Below, in pieces: positions 22,566 to 33,919 of a stretch of 64,000 bases of DNA (the first letter of the stretch is position 1; every line of letters starts with the position of its first letter). Source of the DNA: Gnomoniopsis sp. IMI 355080 (taxonomy: Eukaryota > Ascomycota > Sordariomycetes > Diaporthales > Gnomoniaceae). A program made the translations under genes and the position numbers. The notes beneath the pieces were generated by a model. The model was not told where the DNA came from and did not search any database. It worked only from the letters and a program-made list of their open reading frames with translations. The stretch is taken from contig JAPEVC010000053.1 in the NCBI GenBank assembly GCA_027946555.1, positions 62,001 through 126,000 of the forward strand. Direction: 5' to 3'.

Positions 22566-24426
22566 TTACCGTATCTCTTGCGTTTCCACCATTTTCGGCT
22601 CTCCTAGACAACTCCCCATGGGCATCGACTCACCAGTATCTTGCTCCAATCTTGTCTCCTCGGGGCGCTGCAAGCCCATATCCTTGACTAGAACGCAACC
22701 AATGAGGCAGAGTCCGATCAACGGAACCTGCAAGATAAATACTGCGTTGCTAGCCGACATATAAGCATCCAAGACCAACTCTTTATCAGTTCCGCTCACG
22801 TCCTGTATCGCATAAGGCGACTTAGCGAGATAGGACAATTGTGAAGGCAGGTGACCTCGAAGCGTAGTCTGCAGAACGGCTGCAGACACAGCAAGCCCAC
22901 ACGCTCCGCCCGCACATCGAAAAAAGTTACGATTAGAAGTAATCACAGCCCTTCTTGCCTTTGGTACATGTGCTTGGAGTGCAACAAGCGTCGGCTGGAA
23001 GACAAAACCAACACCTACGCCAATAATAGCGAGTGTGACAACAATGACAGCCACTGGAGTTCGTCTATCGAAGATGCAAGCGATTCCAGCTCCGCTATGG
23101 GAAGACTTCTGAGTCAGTAATACGGTTTATAACAATGATAATAACGTGTAGTTGAAAACGAGTGACTCACAGCGTCCATAGTCCAAATCCAGCCCAAAGA
23201 ACTTCGCCATAGCGCTTGTATCGTGAGATATACTGGCCAGACAAGATGGAGGATGTGGACTGTAGAACAACAAGAGCCACTGAAGTCGCTGCGGACTTCA
23301 GCACAGTGTATTGCCTCGCATTCTGGAAATACATGGGCAGATAGTACAAGTAGGACTGATACACAGCTCCCAATAAGAAACTTTGCAATAAGATTGTAGT
23401 CACAACAGGACTTCTGAACATGTTCACTAGATAAATGTCAGCGTAATTCAGGCATGCTACGAGATTTTCGTGTGACTAACAAGGCATCATTGGCAGCCGG
23501 GAGACTTTCCACTCCACCAGCAAAAATATGAGCAAAGAAAACGCCCCGATGGCCAGCATGCTTATGACCATGGGACTATGCCAAGAAAAATATGCGCCAC
23601 CCTGGATACACATTTAGCCGGAGCACACAGGAGACGCGAGATTTGCTGTGGGTCGAACTTACGCCGGATATAGGAATCAAAAGAAATATTACACCAATTG
23701 ACATAGTCAAAACGCCCCAATAGTCAATCCTCTGAGCTCCTTCACGGACGGTAGTCTGTGGTGGCTTAGATGGCAGCAGAAAGAACGTTATCCCAGCGCA
23801 AATAACGGCAAGTGGAGACAAGAGCCAGAAAAAAGCTCGCCAGGTAGTTGTTGAAATAAATGCTGCGGCTAGGAATGGTCCTATCACATTGCCTACTCCT
23901 GTCGAGAAGCCAATGAAACCTTGATATTTGCCTCGCTCCTCAAGCGTGACCACATCAGACACAATGATCATGGCAATATTGGTCACTCCGCCTCCCCCAA
24001 TCCCGGCCACTGCTCGAAAAACGTAGAACATCGTAGAACTCTGCGAGAGACCACACAGCAGGTCTGCAAGACCGAGAAGGCATATCGCAGATATGTACAC
24101 TGTCTTCCTGCCGAAGATGTCTGTCTTGTGTCTGTTAGCTTCCTGTCCACTTATACTGGTCCATTCTGATCACTCACTAAACGGCCATATATCATTTGAA
24201 AAACAGTATTGGCAATTAGGGAAGAGGTACCTGCCCAAGAAACAGTTTCTTGTGCATTGAGATCTTGCGCTATGGTGGGTAATGCCACAGAAATACCATT
24301 TTGGTCGATGAAACATATTAGAAGAGTGACTGCTAGAGTCGAGAAGACAACTAGGAGTTGTGCCCGTGGCAAGATGTTTGTTTGGTCATGGAGCGCTTTC
24401 TCCGTGACAGATCGGTCGTGCCCCAT
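22566..24426 (-). CDS. MFS transporter, DHA2 (14-helix) type
   Basis: Plasma-membrane drug:proton antiporter-like protein of the major facilitator superfamily. Five exons: 24426-24178, 24124-23663, 23601-23481, 23426-23171 and 23094-22566, 538 residues; all junctions in frame, one donor being the less common GTTAGT. Motif C-like helix AVTLLICFIDQNGISVALPTI opens the membrane domain, YGRLTDIFGRK is motif A, FRAVAGIGGGGVTNIAMIIV is motif B-like and FIGFSTGVGNVIGPFLAA is motif C. About 14 hydrophobic segments can be counted, consistent with DHA2. The ATG at 24426 is the first in frame; the open codons upstream start only from TTG. Such pumps often export toxic compounds or intermediates; here the substrate is unknown. 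Promoter faces that of the NCS1 permease. Confidence 0.92.
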
Positions 24427-24653
24427 AGTAGAGTGCTCTTCGCTTTCATCTGTGATGTCCAATCTCGCTCAGGCTTCTGACCTCTATCGTGACGGGACAG
24501 AAAAATTGTTTAAAAATACTACAAAGACTTCCAAGCGTTGCATTGAAATCTTATTGACAGCGGTGTGGGTAATTCGTAGCTGAGTTCCACCCTCGCCACT
24601 GGGCCACCTGAGCAGTAGCAACCTTGGTAGTCGGAGCCTCCGGTCAGCGTTGA

Positions 24654-24665
24654 TACCTAGGTACC
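24654..24665. promoter_or_regulatory. Palindromic element TACCTAGGTACC
   Basis: Contains the exact decamer TACCTAGGTA, about 230 bp upstream of the MFS start codon. Confidence 0.45.
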
Positions 24666-24894
24666 ACAGCTGCTCCGCAATTGCGGCGCTCAGGATCAAA
24701 TCGCCAACCATCAGCTGCTGTTCCTCTGATACCCTTATTTCCGTGACTTTGCCCTTCAATTTGAACACATGTAGCTATTTCCGACGAGTTCGGCCCGGTG
24801 AGCCGGAAGCCGCCGATACCATCTGCGGAGCCTCCGTTCATCACGAGCCGGGTCGGGGGATCCGATCATGATCGGGGTTCCATCCAAGACACAA

Positions 24895-24905
24895 CTAGGT
24901 AGGTA
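24895..24905. promoter_or_regulatory. Half-palindrome CTAGGTAGGTA
   Basis: Related to the palindromes of the neighbouring promoters but with only one complete arm; about 400 bp upstream of the NCS1 permease start. Confidence 0.3.
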
Positions 24906-25302
24906 TGCTTGATGCTGCGGTGCATGTTATGTAAACTTAAGTTTTCGACCATCCCAAGCCGAACCAGACTATCACTGAAGAGGGAGATCAGACAATCAGT
25001 TGTATACAACAAAAGCCGCGCTTATAGATCTCCTTTGTGTTTGTTATTCAATGATAAGACCAGACAACATTATATGGGCACTGTAATCCACTTCGTTGAT
25101 AAGTCTTATCGTACCTTGGTAGATGAACAGACTATCCAAGGTAATCGGCACATATACTAACACGAACAACTGTCCGTGCATTTGAAATGTAATTTGAATG
25201 TCTCTGCTTCTGCCAGTACACTGTGTCTCTTTGTCGAAGTAACTCGTGTACATCTTCAGGAGTACTACAGCGGGTATCATTCGCGCCGAAGGGTGCATAT
25301 CG

Positions 25303-27260
25303 ATGGCTACCATACGACGTTTGCGAAATGGCTTGTCCTCCCCACAGGCGTTCAAGACCCTCATCCAAACCAAAGAAGCACCTGCCGAAGGGACTGCTTA
25401 CTTTAACGAGGATCTGCTTCCAACACCGCCAAGTCAGTAACAAATCATCAGCCCTTATTCGTAGCAACACTGACAGATGATTCTTCCAAGGCCAGAGAAC
25501 ATGGACAGCGCTACATTTTCTATCGTTTTACCTCACGATGACATTCTCTCCATCGTCTTACAATCTCGGTGCCACGCTCGTATCTTTGGGTTTGGTAAGT
25601 GACTTCGGGAAGGCGGCCGCAGACCATGAACTTTTCGCCGTTGCTGAGAAGTGGACTTAGCAATGGTGGCACGGAATAATCGCTGCCGTCATAGGCTCCG
25701 GTTTGCTTTCAGTGGTTGTCATTCTGAACTCTCGTGGTGCTTCCCTGTATCACGTCGGATTTCCAGTCTACGTTAGGGCTTCTGCTGGTGTCAGTGGCTC
25801 GAAGCTCTTCATCGCTGTTCGTGCCTCGGTAGCTACCATCTACTTTGCGACACAGACGTATTATGTATGTTATTCTATGATCCTTGCTAAAACATTAGTC
25901 CACTAATCTGGACAGGGTGGGATGATCACTGCAGTCTGTCTGAGAGCGGTATTTGGTACGGCCTGGGACAGCATCCCGAACCATCTCCCGCTCTCTGCTG
26001 GGATCACGTCGAAGGACTTGCTAGCCTTCTTCATATTTTGGATCGTTCAGTTTCCGGTCATGTTCGTGCATCCGACTATTATCCGCCACTTGTTTGTTGT
26101 TAAGGCGTTTTACACAACAATTGCACTCTTCGGTGTCTTCGGATGGGCCGTCCACATGAACGGTGGCACCATTGGCAACTTCTCATTTGACGGCCAGGTC
26201 GAATTGAGAGGCAGTGCTCTTGTTTGGCCTATGATCCAAGCTATCAACTCCGTTTGTGCTGCGCTCTGTCCGGTGCTTATCAACCAGCCCGACGTTGCTC
26301 GGTATGCTACGCGTCCTTCGCAAGCCACTTGGTCTCAAGCCACGGGCATCCTGTGTAGTAAGGTCCTCGTCATGTTTTTAAGCTGTGCTACAACTGCAGC
26401 AACAACGGGCTTCCTCCGCCAGAGTTACTGGAATGTTTGGGACCTTTACGACGCAATTTTGACCGAATACTGGAGTTCGACAGCTAGGGCGGGCATCTTC
26501 TTTGCAGCATTGGTAAGTCCTTTGATTCGCAGATGTAGTTGAAATTCGTTTGGCTAAGCTTTCTATAACTCAGGGTATGGTACTAGCAATCATTGCCACA
26601 AATGCAGGCTCCAATAGCCTTCCAGTCGGTGCTGACAGTAGTGGCCTCTTTCCGAAGTACATCAATATCGTCCGCGGTCAAGTTATTTGCGCTTTACTTG
26701 CGCCACTTTGCGTGCCATGGAAAATCATCGCCAGTGCAACTTCATTTCTGACCTTTCTAGGAAGCTATACTGTCTTCCTCATGCCGATTTGTGGAATCAT
26801 GGTCGTGGACTACTGGGTCGTCCGGAAAGGCAACTTGCATGTTCCGAGTCTCTACGACAAAGATCCAAACCACCCATATACCTATTACAAGGGGTGGAAT
26901 ATCCGAGCACTGGCCGCTTGGGTTGCTGGTGTGGCTTTTACGGTGCATGGGATTGCCGGGAGCCTTAATCCGACTGCCGTCAACGAGGCTAGCAAGAATA
27001 TGTACAAGCTGGGTTTCATCCTATCTTTCTTTATGGGTTCGCTGGTATATTATATTGCTTCGTTGATATGGCCGATGCGTGTGTATCCGGCGGAGCTGTT
27101 AGTAGAGTGCCCTTCCGGCTTCGAGGCTATGACTACCTCGGGCGGGTTCCTACCAGGGGAGAGTATCGAGAGCATTAGAGGTGTGTTGGATGCTAGTTTG
27201 GTGGAGGAGCGTATACCTGAGGTAGATTCTATTGAGGAAAAGCGCGGCGGAAAAGTTTGA
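25303..27260 (+). CDS. NCS1-family permease (nucleobase/allantoin/hydantoin type)
   Basis: Nucleobase:cation symporter-1 family transporter (relatives include yeast uracil, allantoin, thiamine and nicotinamide riboside permeases). Five exons: 25303-25432, 25491-25594, 25661-25864, 25916-26512 and 26574-27260, 573 residues, all junctions in frame. The N-terminus ends in the family block PPSQRTWTALHF before helix 1; helix 1 has FSPSSYNLGATLVSLGL. GFPVYVRASAGVSGSKL, INQPDVARYATRPSQATWSQ and TNAGSNSLPVGADSSGLFPKYINIVRG are strongly conserved NCS1 segments. About 12 transmembrane helices. Located in a cluster with two amide hydrolases, so I infer that it imports their cyclic substrate. The last 60 residues are cytosolic and acidic. 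Exact substrate cannot be assigned. Confidence 0.93.
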
Positions 27261-27805
27261 TGTCCTGACTCCTACGTGGGTATTGCATATAATAATCATG
27301 ATGGATGGTTTAACTTGTCAGCTAGTTGGACCAGTCATTGTTGAATTTCTCACTTGCAAGAAATCCGATGAAGGGGTCAAAATATCGTTTCACACCAGAC
27401 AAAATTCACTTTATCAATTAGCTTGTTCATGAAGCGTATTGATAGGGATCAGGGACTACCTAGGTTGGTAGGTGGTATTTTTGCGTTGGAAGTGTCCAAG
27501 TAGGCACTGAGCTGGATAACGGCGATCGGACAATCCGGCGGTCCGGATCAGGGTCTCTTTGTCTCAACCACTGCCACTGGCCAGATCTCCATCTCAATCT
27601 TATTGACATAAATTGTGGACTTATTATGGACTGCACTGGTCTCAGAAATTGTCGTGATTTGTCCCGAGCCCAATAAATGAACGGTCGGTCATATTTACCA
27701 TGGCTACGACACGATAAGCCTGCCCGCGCTCCGGCAAAATTACAAAACCTTATTGTTCGCAAATCGTGGCAACCCTCGTTCCTCCCTGCTTTACGCCCCC
27801 CAACA
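27261..27805. promoter_or_regulatory. Spacer and promoter of the amino acid permease
   Basis: 545 bp between two codirectional transporter genes. It contains a CTACCTAGGTTGGTAGG element at 27456-27472. An upstream ATG at 27677 is in frame with the permease and would add 43 residues, but these look unlike a transporter N-terminus. Confidence 0.5.
27456..27472. promoter_or_regulatory. Element CTACCTAGGTTGGTAGG
   Basis: Imperfect version of the CTACCTAGGTAG palindrome, about 335 bp upstream of the amino acid permease start chosen here. Confidence 0.4.
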
Positions 27806-29981
27806 ATGAATACCCCCTTTACTCCGTTGGTCAACGACGATTCAGACGCGATTGATGCCACAGAATATGGCAACGGCGCCGCACCAAACTCCCTCCGAAG
27901 CCGGTCCTCCTCGCTCTCCTCAAGCGTCCAAGTTAGGTCGCCGAAGCTCACCCTCCTCAATGGCCTAGCCCTGGTGATTTCTTTACAGATTGGGTCCGGC
28001 ATCTTCACGATCCCATCGCAGGTCAGCCAATTTGTGCCATCTCCAGGCGTTGGCTTGATTGTGTGGCTCGTCGCGGGTCTTCTCGTGTGGACAGGTGCAG
28101 CCAGCTTCATCGAGCTCGGCTTGCGAGTACCAAGCAATGGGGGCATTCAGGAGTACCTGCGCGTTGCCTACGGTGGAAGCCACGGCGACGAGGGCAAAGA
28201 CGACAAAATGGTCGGGCCAAGGGGTGAACTGGCTGGGTTTCTCTTCACCTGGACTTGGGTCTTCCTCGCTAAACCTGCCGCCAATGGTGCCATTGCGACG
28301 ATAGCAGCGAACTACCTCTCGCGGCCATTTATTGGCGATGCCGGCCTGTCTCCCCTGATGAGCAGGGTGCTTGCACTGGCATGCATCGCTTTTGTCACAT
28401 TCGTGAACTGTCTTGGTGCTTCATCTGGGGCGAAAGCGGCAAACGTATTTCTCATGCTCAAACTAACGGCGCTGTGCAGCATCATCATACTAGGACTGGC
28501 GTCTTGGCTTGGCGGGCGAGGTGCCGGCGTTCCCAGCTCGCCTGGAACAGGCTGGTTTGGTGCTCTGCCAGAGAATTCAGGTGAGCTGTCGATTGGCAAC
28601 TTCGTGACGGCTATCTTTGGTGCCGTGTTTTGCTATGGTGGATGGGAAACGGTAAGTTGCCCTGCCCATGCCGTGAAAAATGAGAGGTGGAGGTCAGCAG
28701 GAGACTTCATGGTAAAACCATGATAAAGGCCTATGAATGGGTGGTTTTGCATAGTTTTTGGACGGTGTGGATAACCCTTGAACATGAACAGGTCGGCTTC
28801 GTGCTCGGTGATATGGCGAATCCTGAGCGCGATTTACCGGTCGTCATCACAAGCGCAATGACTATAGTCATATCTGGTTTTTTTCTGATGAATGCCGCAA
28901 TCTATGTCGTTCTGCCTTTCGAAACCATCAGGACTAGCACGACCGTAGCAGTGGTAAGGCCCTACCCGCACAAAATCCCAGCATCGTCCCCATGCCCATA
29001 CCCATAATCCCCGTCCGCTACAGAGCAAATACTCATCGCGCCTACCCACTCTCCCATTGAAAACAGCATGGCCGTAGAGCTGAAACGTTATTGGGCAGGA
29101 ATTTGCGCGCCAGACGATAGGATCGGTGTTTGGCATCGTCTTCAGTTTGGTTGTCTCCATCTCGGCACTGGGCTCGCTAAATGCCAATGTGTTTGCGACT
29201 TCGAAGCTTTGCGTTGCCGCGAGCCACCGAGCGTACTTTCCGCGTGCCCTCGCAAATCAGCATTGTCCGTCCGCTCAGGATGAGGCCGACTACTTGAACG
29301 ATATGCTACCGTTCTGGCGGGGCATTGGCATCTGGCTGGCAAAGCTCACCGAGGACTTGAGATGGAATCAAGCCGTGCCGATGTAAGTAGGGAAGTCATC
29401 ATTTCATATGTGGTGTATCATAAGTTGGTATAGAAGACATGAACAGGTCTCTCACAAGGACCGAACTGTCTTCCCTCGGACAGGCAAGATCACGGCCGAA
29501 ATTTTGTTGACATAATCATGTAACAGATTTGCACTTCTGCTCAACGGAGTTCTGGCGGCCTTCTTCGTCATCATGGGTAGCTTCAACGGGCTGGTGACCC
29601 TGATCGGTGAGTACACACAAAACCCGACCCAGTCTAAAAGAGAGGAAGGAGTTCTTAGTTCAATCCGAAGCTCTGATTGACATCAAACATGCGCATATAG
29701 GCCTCGCAGAGTATTCATGTTTTCTAGCGGCTGTGGTTGGATTGCTCCTCATGCGACGCCGCGAGGCGGCAGAAGGTGGGACGACGACACACAGGCACCG
29801 CACCTGGATTGGGAATCCGCTGATATTCACATCGGTAAGCGCGTTTCTTGTGCTCAGGGCGGTGATGACGGATCTGCTACAGGGCCTAGCGATTGTGTCT
29901 GTTTTGGCTTCAGGAGTCGCGGCTTTTGGTCTGCGCTTTGGGTTCCGTGTTCTGCTTGGGACGTCGGTTACTGGCGTTTGA
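27806..29981 (+). CDS. Amino acid permease, APC superfamily LAT type
   Basis: L-type amino acid transporter-like permease (relatives include the high-affinity methionine permease group of fungi). Five exons: 27806-28651, 28792-28953, 29099-29382, 29527-29606 and 29701-29981, 550 residues, junctions in frame. Helix 1 carries the substrate-binding bend ISLQIGSGIFTIPSQV. Other family blocks are SFIELGLRVPSNGGIQEYLR, FTWTWVFLAKPAANGAIA, FCYGGWETVGFVLGDMANP (across the first junction) and ALGSLNANVFATSKLCVAAS. Residues 1-50 are an acidic, Ser-rich cytosolic tail. Start 27806 (CAACAATGA) is preferred over an in-frame ATG 129 bp upstream. It is the last gene of the transporter block; the alpha-arrestin 14 kb away belongs to the family that turns over such permeases, although a direct link is not implied. 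Confidence 0.9.
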
Positions 29982-30912
29982 GGATGTGTTCTGTCTGTGG
30001 TACTGTGCAGACTTGTACTACTCTGCACTTGTGCACATGCATTGGGCCGCTATTCTGGATTAACTTGAGAAACACCAAATGACCAATATGCAAAGACTTG
30101 GCTGCAGCTGTCGATGTATGTGCAGTATACTCTCAGGGAACCTGCAGGCCAGTAGACAATCTTGGACAATTCTTGGTAAAGCGTGTACTAGTGAATGCGG
30201 CGCAGCTTCGGTATTTCCAAAATATCCCCCTTGGCTGATGATATGATGGTATGAATTCTCTCGTCCGATTCTTGGCCACCACAAGCTCCCCCCAATGACA
30301 TGGCTCAAACAGCGTTGTAGCCGCCCGGCGAGCGTAGCCGTAAGCGCCTAGCGGACGCACCCTGGACGACAATGACCCCTGCGGCCTCCACCACGCAACA
30401 TGGAAGCACCTATTGGACAAAGTCTTTCCCACCCAGAGCTGTATTTAGCACAGTATGGACGTAGCGAGATCTGCTGCAGTGCAGAGTTCCTGCAGAATCC
30501 GCGGTTGTCGTTGCTGCAACGTCAAAAGACGCGCAGATGCTCCCGACTCACCCCCCCCTACAAGGGGCCCTGGGAAGATGCGTGGAAGTTCGACCTCGCT
30601 CCTGTTGCCACCTCCGCATGTCCGTGTCTTATTGTTTTTCTTCGACAACACAAGAAAGTAAACGTCGTGAGCTTCAGACTCGGAAGTGGGTTGGTCGTAC
30701 TGTACAACCTCAGCGAGATATCAAATCGCCATCCACCGGAGCGGCCAAGGATCTCGGGTGAGTGCGGGGCTGCTCATCTCTCTTTCAGCTGAGCTGCGGC
30801 GTAGCCAGGTCAAAGATATCCTGACTTACATTTACTGACTGACATCGCTACAGCCGCCAGTTCGCCTCTCTTGCGCTCGCTTGCTTCATTCTGATTCTAG
30901 CATATTAGCGAT
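29982..30912. other. Intergenic, promoter of the AIM24-like gene
   Basis: About 930 bp. Three overlapping open frames of 68-130 codons between 30400 and 30792 run in different frames on the plus strand; none shows a domain, and I do not call any of them. The last 150 bp are pyrimidine-rich and probably the leader of the downstream gene. Confidence 0.45.
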
Positions 30913-32347
30913 ATGGCTTCACAACATTATCCTCGTGAGTACAATTCATCCTACAATACCCGCCTCGGGATATCTTACTGACCAAATCTCAGCCCCGCCA
31001 ACAACGGCGCAAAGGAACTATCCACCACCTCCAATGTCCGCCCCAGCTCATCAGACCTCATTTGGGCCCATAGGCGGTGGCAATGGTCCAGCCTCGCCCC
31101 CAGCAAATCGGACAGCCTTCTATCCACCACCACCAAACGGTGCCGGCTCTCCCTCAGCACAACGGAGCTATCCGCCGCCGCCAGGCTCAGGCGTGACGCC
31201 GCCCCCAAAGACGTCCAGTCCCGCAGCTTACCCGCCTCCTCCCCAGCAACAGCAGCAGCAGCAGTCCCCGGCGGCCGTGCCCAATATGAGCCTTCCGCTG
31301 CACATGCGCCACAACTCCGCGGGCTCGTTCCACCAAAATGATCAACAACAGTACCCACCGCCACAGCAGTTTTCAGGCCCACCCCAGTATTCAAGCCCCC
31401 CGAATGGCGGCGATTACCCATCCGAGAAGCCCCCGGCCTCGGAGCGTGATGTCGAGGACGCGCCACTGGATACCAGCAACCCGGCGAACCTGGAGGGCGG
31501 TGCGCCGCCTGCGGGCCACTTCGTCGGCGCATCGGCCATCACCGACGACGTGGGCACGTTCAATGGCGGGTCGTTTCGTATCAGCCATCGCGATAGCAAC
31601 ACAATCCTGACCATACAGCTGGCCATGGGGTGCCCTCTGCACGCGAAGCCGGGCACCATGATCGCCATGAGTCCGACGATCACGCTCAAGGGTATGTACA
31701 AGTTTAGCATGAAGAAGCTCGTAGCAGGTGGCGAAATGGGACACTCGACATTTACGGGCCCCGGAGAATTATTGTTGGGCCCGCCGTTCTTGGGAGACGT
31801 AACGAGCTTGAGGCTTACGGGGAACGAGAGCTGGAGTGTCGGGCATGATGGGTACTTGGCGAGCACGCAGGGCGTGGTGAAGGAGTATAAAAGGCAGGGG
31901 CTGGGCAAAGCCATGTTTAGTGGGGAGGGCCTCTGGGTGTATAAGATCAGTGGTCAAGGGTTGCTCTGGTTGACGAGCTTTGGTGCCATAATCAGAAAAG
32001 ATGTAAGTCGCCTTGGCGAGGTGGCCGCGATACATTGGGACAGAACGAATACTGACATGTTGACAGCTTGTCGACGGGGAGAAGTATATTGTCGACAACG
32101 GTCACCTTGTCGCTTGGAACACCAAATATGTGATGGAGCGAGTCGCCTCGGGCGGCATCATCTCAGGCTTCGCGTCTGGGGAGGGCCTAGTGTGCAAATT
32201 CACCGGGCCAGGCACCGTCTTCATTCAAACAAGGAACGCGGTAGGTCGTCAATTAGACCATCCTCAACCCTTCTTAATTGCTAATGCGTCTCGTAGAAAG
32301 CTTTCGCCGCATACATGTCAGGCAACTCAGCCAACGCAACTGGGTAA
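30913..32347 (+). CDS. AIM24 (DUF124) family protein with Pro/Gln-rich N-terminus
   Basis: Member of the AIM24/TIGR00266 family, beta-rich proteins of which the yeast member is a mitochondrial inner-membrane protein; the role of the filamentous-fungal long form is not established. Four exons: 30913-30934, 30993-32002, 32067-32240 and 32297-32347, 418 residues, junctions in frame. Exon 1 is seven codons (MASQHYP). Residues about 8-190 are low complexity, rich in YPPPP repeats and with a short glutamine run (31243-31263, CAG/CAA). The folded domain runs from about 210 (GTFNGGSFRISHRDSNTILT) through LHAKPGTMIAMSPTITLKG, the glycine-rich LLLGPPFLGDV, and EKYIVDNGHLVAWNTKY to GPGTVFIQTRN. No targeting peptide is visible at the N-terminus, so mitochondrial location is doubtful. 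Confidence 0.88.
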
Positions 32348-33919
32348 ATCCGGTGATGGTCGTCCGATGATTGTTGAGTCCGGTGGTATTGCGCTCGCCC
32401 ATCGTCTCGCTGGAAAACCTCGTTGGGTGTGGCCTTGGTCGTCGAGTCGTTCTTTTGAACTTTCCGATATAAATTGTTACTTTAATCAGCGGTGCTCAAA
32501 TTGTTACTCCACCATTCCCTTCCCCGAATGTCCCTGGGTATGTGCCATTGACCATGTGCAGTTGCCACCTTCGCCAATAGGAAGACACCAGTTCCTTCTC
32601 GCAACCACCCAGTAGTCAATCAGGGTGTTGTTGATGCAATGAGGTGCCGAGAGTTGCGGTGGCTTGAGGCTGACTGTCGGATAGTGTTTTGCTTCCTGCA
32701 CTTTGATTAATGCCATTTCAGCTGGTTAGAGGTCGAAATGCTGCATGGATATCAACAATCGAACTATTTCATCTTTGTTTGGATTACTTTAGCTCTTGAC
32801 TAGTGAGTGAGAAGCCCATCTTTTCTTGTGCAAAGTAATGGCAAGGTCCTCGATGGAATGCCTGGCAGGTGCCCATACTTGGGGCCAAGAGAGAAAGAAA
32901 TATAGTTTTCGTCATGTTTTGAGATCCAAGACCAAGACCACACAGCATGTGAACTATGAGTACGAATAGTCAGGACAATTGAAACCAGTGATTATGCATG
33001 ACCCATTGTTTTGAAATGGGTTACGCCGAGGGGCAGCCCTGGTTTAACATATCTATCCTTTGGCGATTGCACTGGCCATTTTTCTCACATAGCAGCCATC
33101 GCCGTCGTTTCCATCTCTGATTTGCACCTTCCTGTTCTCATGCAACTTCTGGACTCTTCTACATTGAATATCAACATTCTCAATACCCCCGGAATTTTCA
33201 ATCTCATTCTCTTCCATCACCACCCGGTTCCCCACAGCCTTTTCTTGGTTTTGGATACGCCTACCCAGAATTAGGCCATCTCTTCTCTGGAGCATAGAAA
33301 GGCCAATTGCAGCGTTTTTTTGAGCGGAATTTCACTTAAGGTATGCTGGCATTCCCATTTCCCCATACTTTGATCTCTCTGCCCACCAACAACAAACACA
33401 ACAGTACCGACCTCATTCTTTCGGATGTTCTCGAGAATCTACTCTTAAAACTGTATCCCCAACCTCTCAACTATAACAGCAAGGAGCTAGCTTGAACACC
33501 TTACCTCCTCCTTCTTCTCTGCACTACACAGCCAAGCATTTTCTGATCGTCTGCCAGCTTTTTCATCGACAAAATACTGTTGCAGGAACAGCCAACCTGG
33601 CTTCACCTTGGTGAGCCTCCCTCTATCTCCATGGCAAACTCAATTTCATATTGCTCCTGTCCAAAGGTACAAGGCAGCAGCACTAACAGCTCTGCTCCAT
33701 CTTCACAGCCACCAGGTGCAGATCCATTGAGTGCCATTCTCGAACGTCTCAGCTAGATTCAAACGGTGTCTACAGTGCATGTTACTTCAGGTAAGTTCAG
33801 ACGACGAAGACTTTGGGAGTTCAGCACTATTTCACCTGAAGCGCGACTTTTTTAGCCAGTACACCGGTGTGCTACTACTGCTGAGCCCCGACTGACTTGA
33901 GCCGTTGAGGGAAAGCAAG
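32348..33919. other. Intergenic with probable spliced leader
   Basis: About 1.57 kb. The part from 33080 is pyrimidine-rich, and a GTGAGC..TTCACAG pair around 33610-33710 looks like an intron in the 5' untranslated region of the next gene. No protein-coding call is supported. Confidence 0.4.

Larger units (their letters stand above)
24427..25302. promoter_or_regulatory. Bidirectional promoter of the MFS and NCS1 transporter genes
   Basis: 876 bp between divergent start codons. TACCTAGGTACC lies at 24654-24665 and CTAGGTAGGTA at 24895-24905. No coding sequence supported. Confidence 0.55.

Noticed and set aside
27677..27805. Upstream in-frame ATG for the amino acid permease
   Set aside because: The added 43 residues are basic and unlike the acidic tail of LAT-type permeases; the ATG at 27806 has better context.
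30400..30792. 130-codon frame upstream of the AIM24-like gene
   Set aside because: Competes with two other open frames over the same bases and has no recognisable motif or clear promoter.
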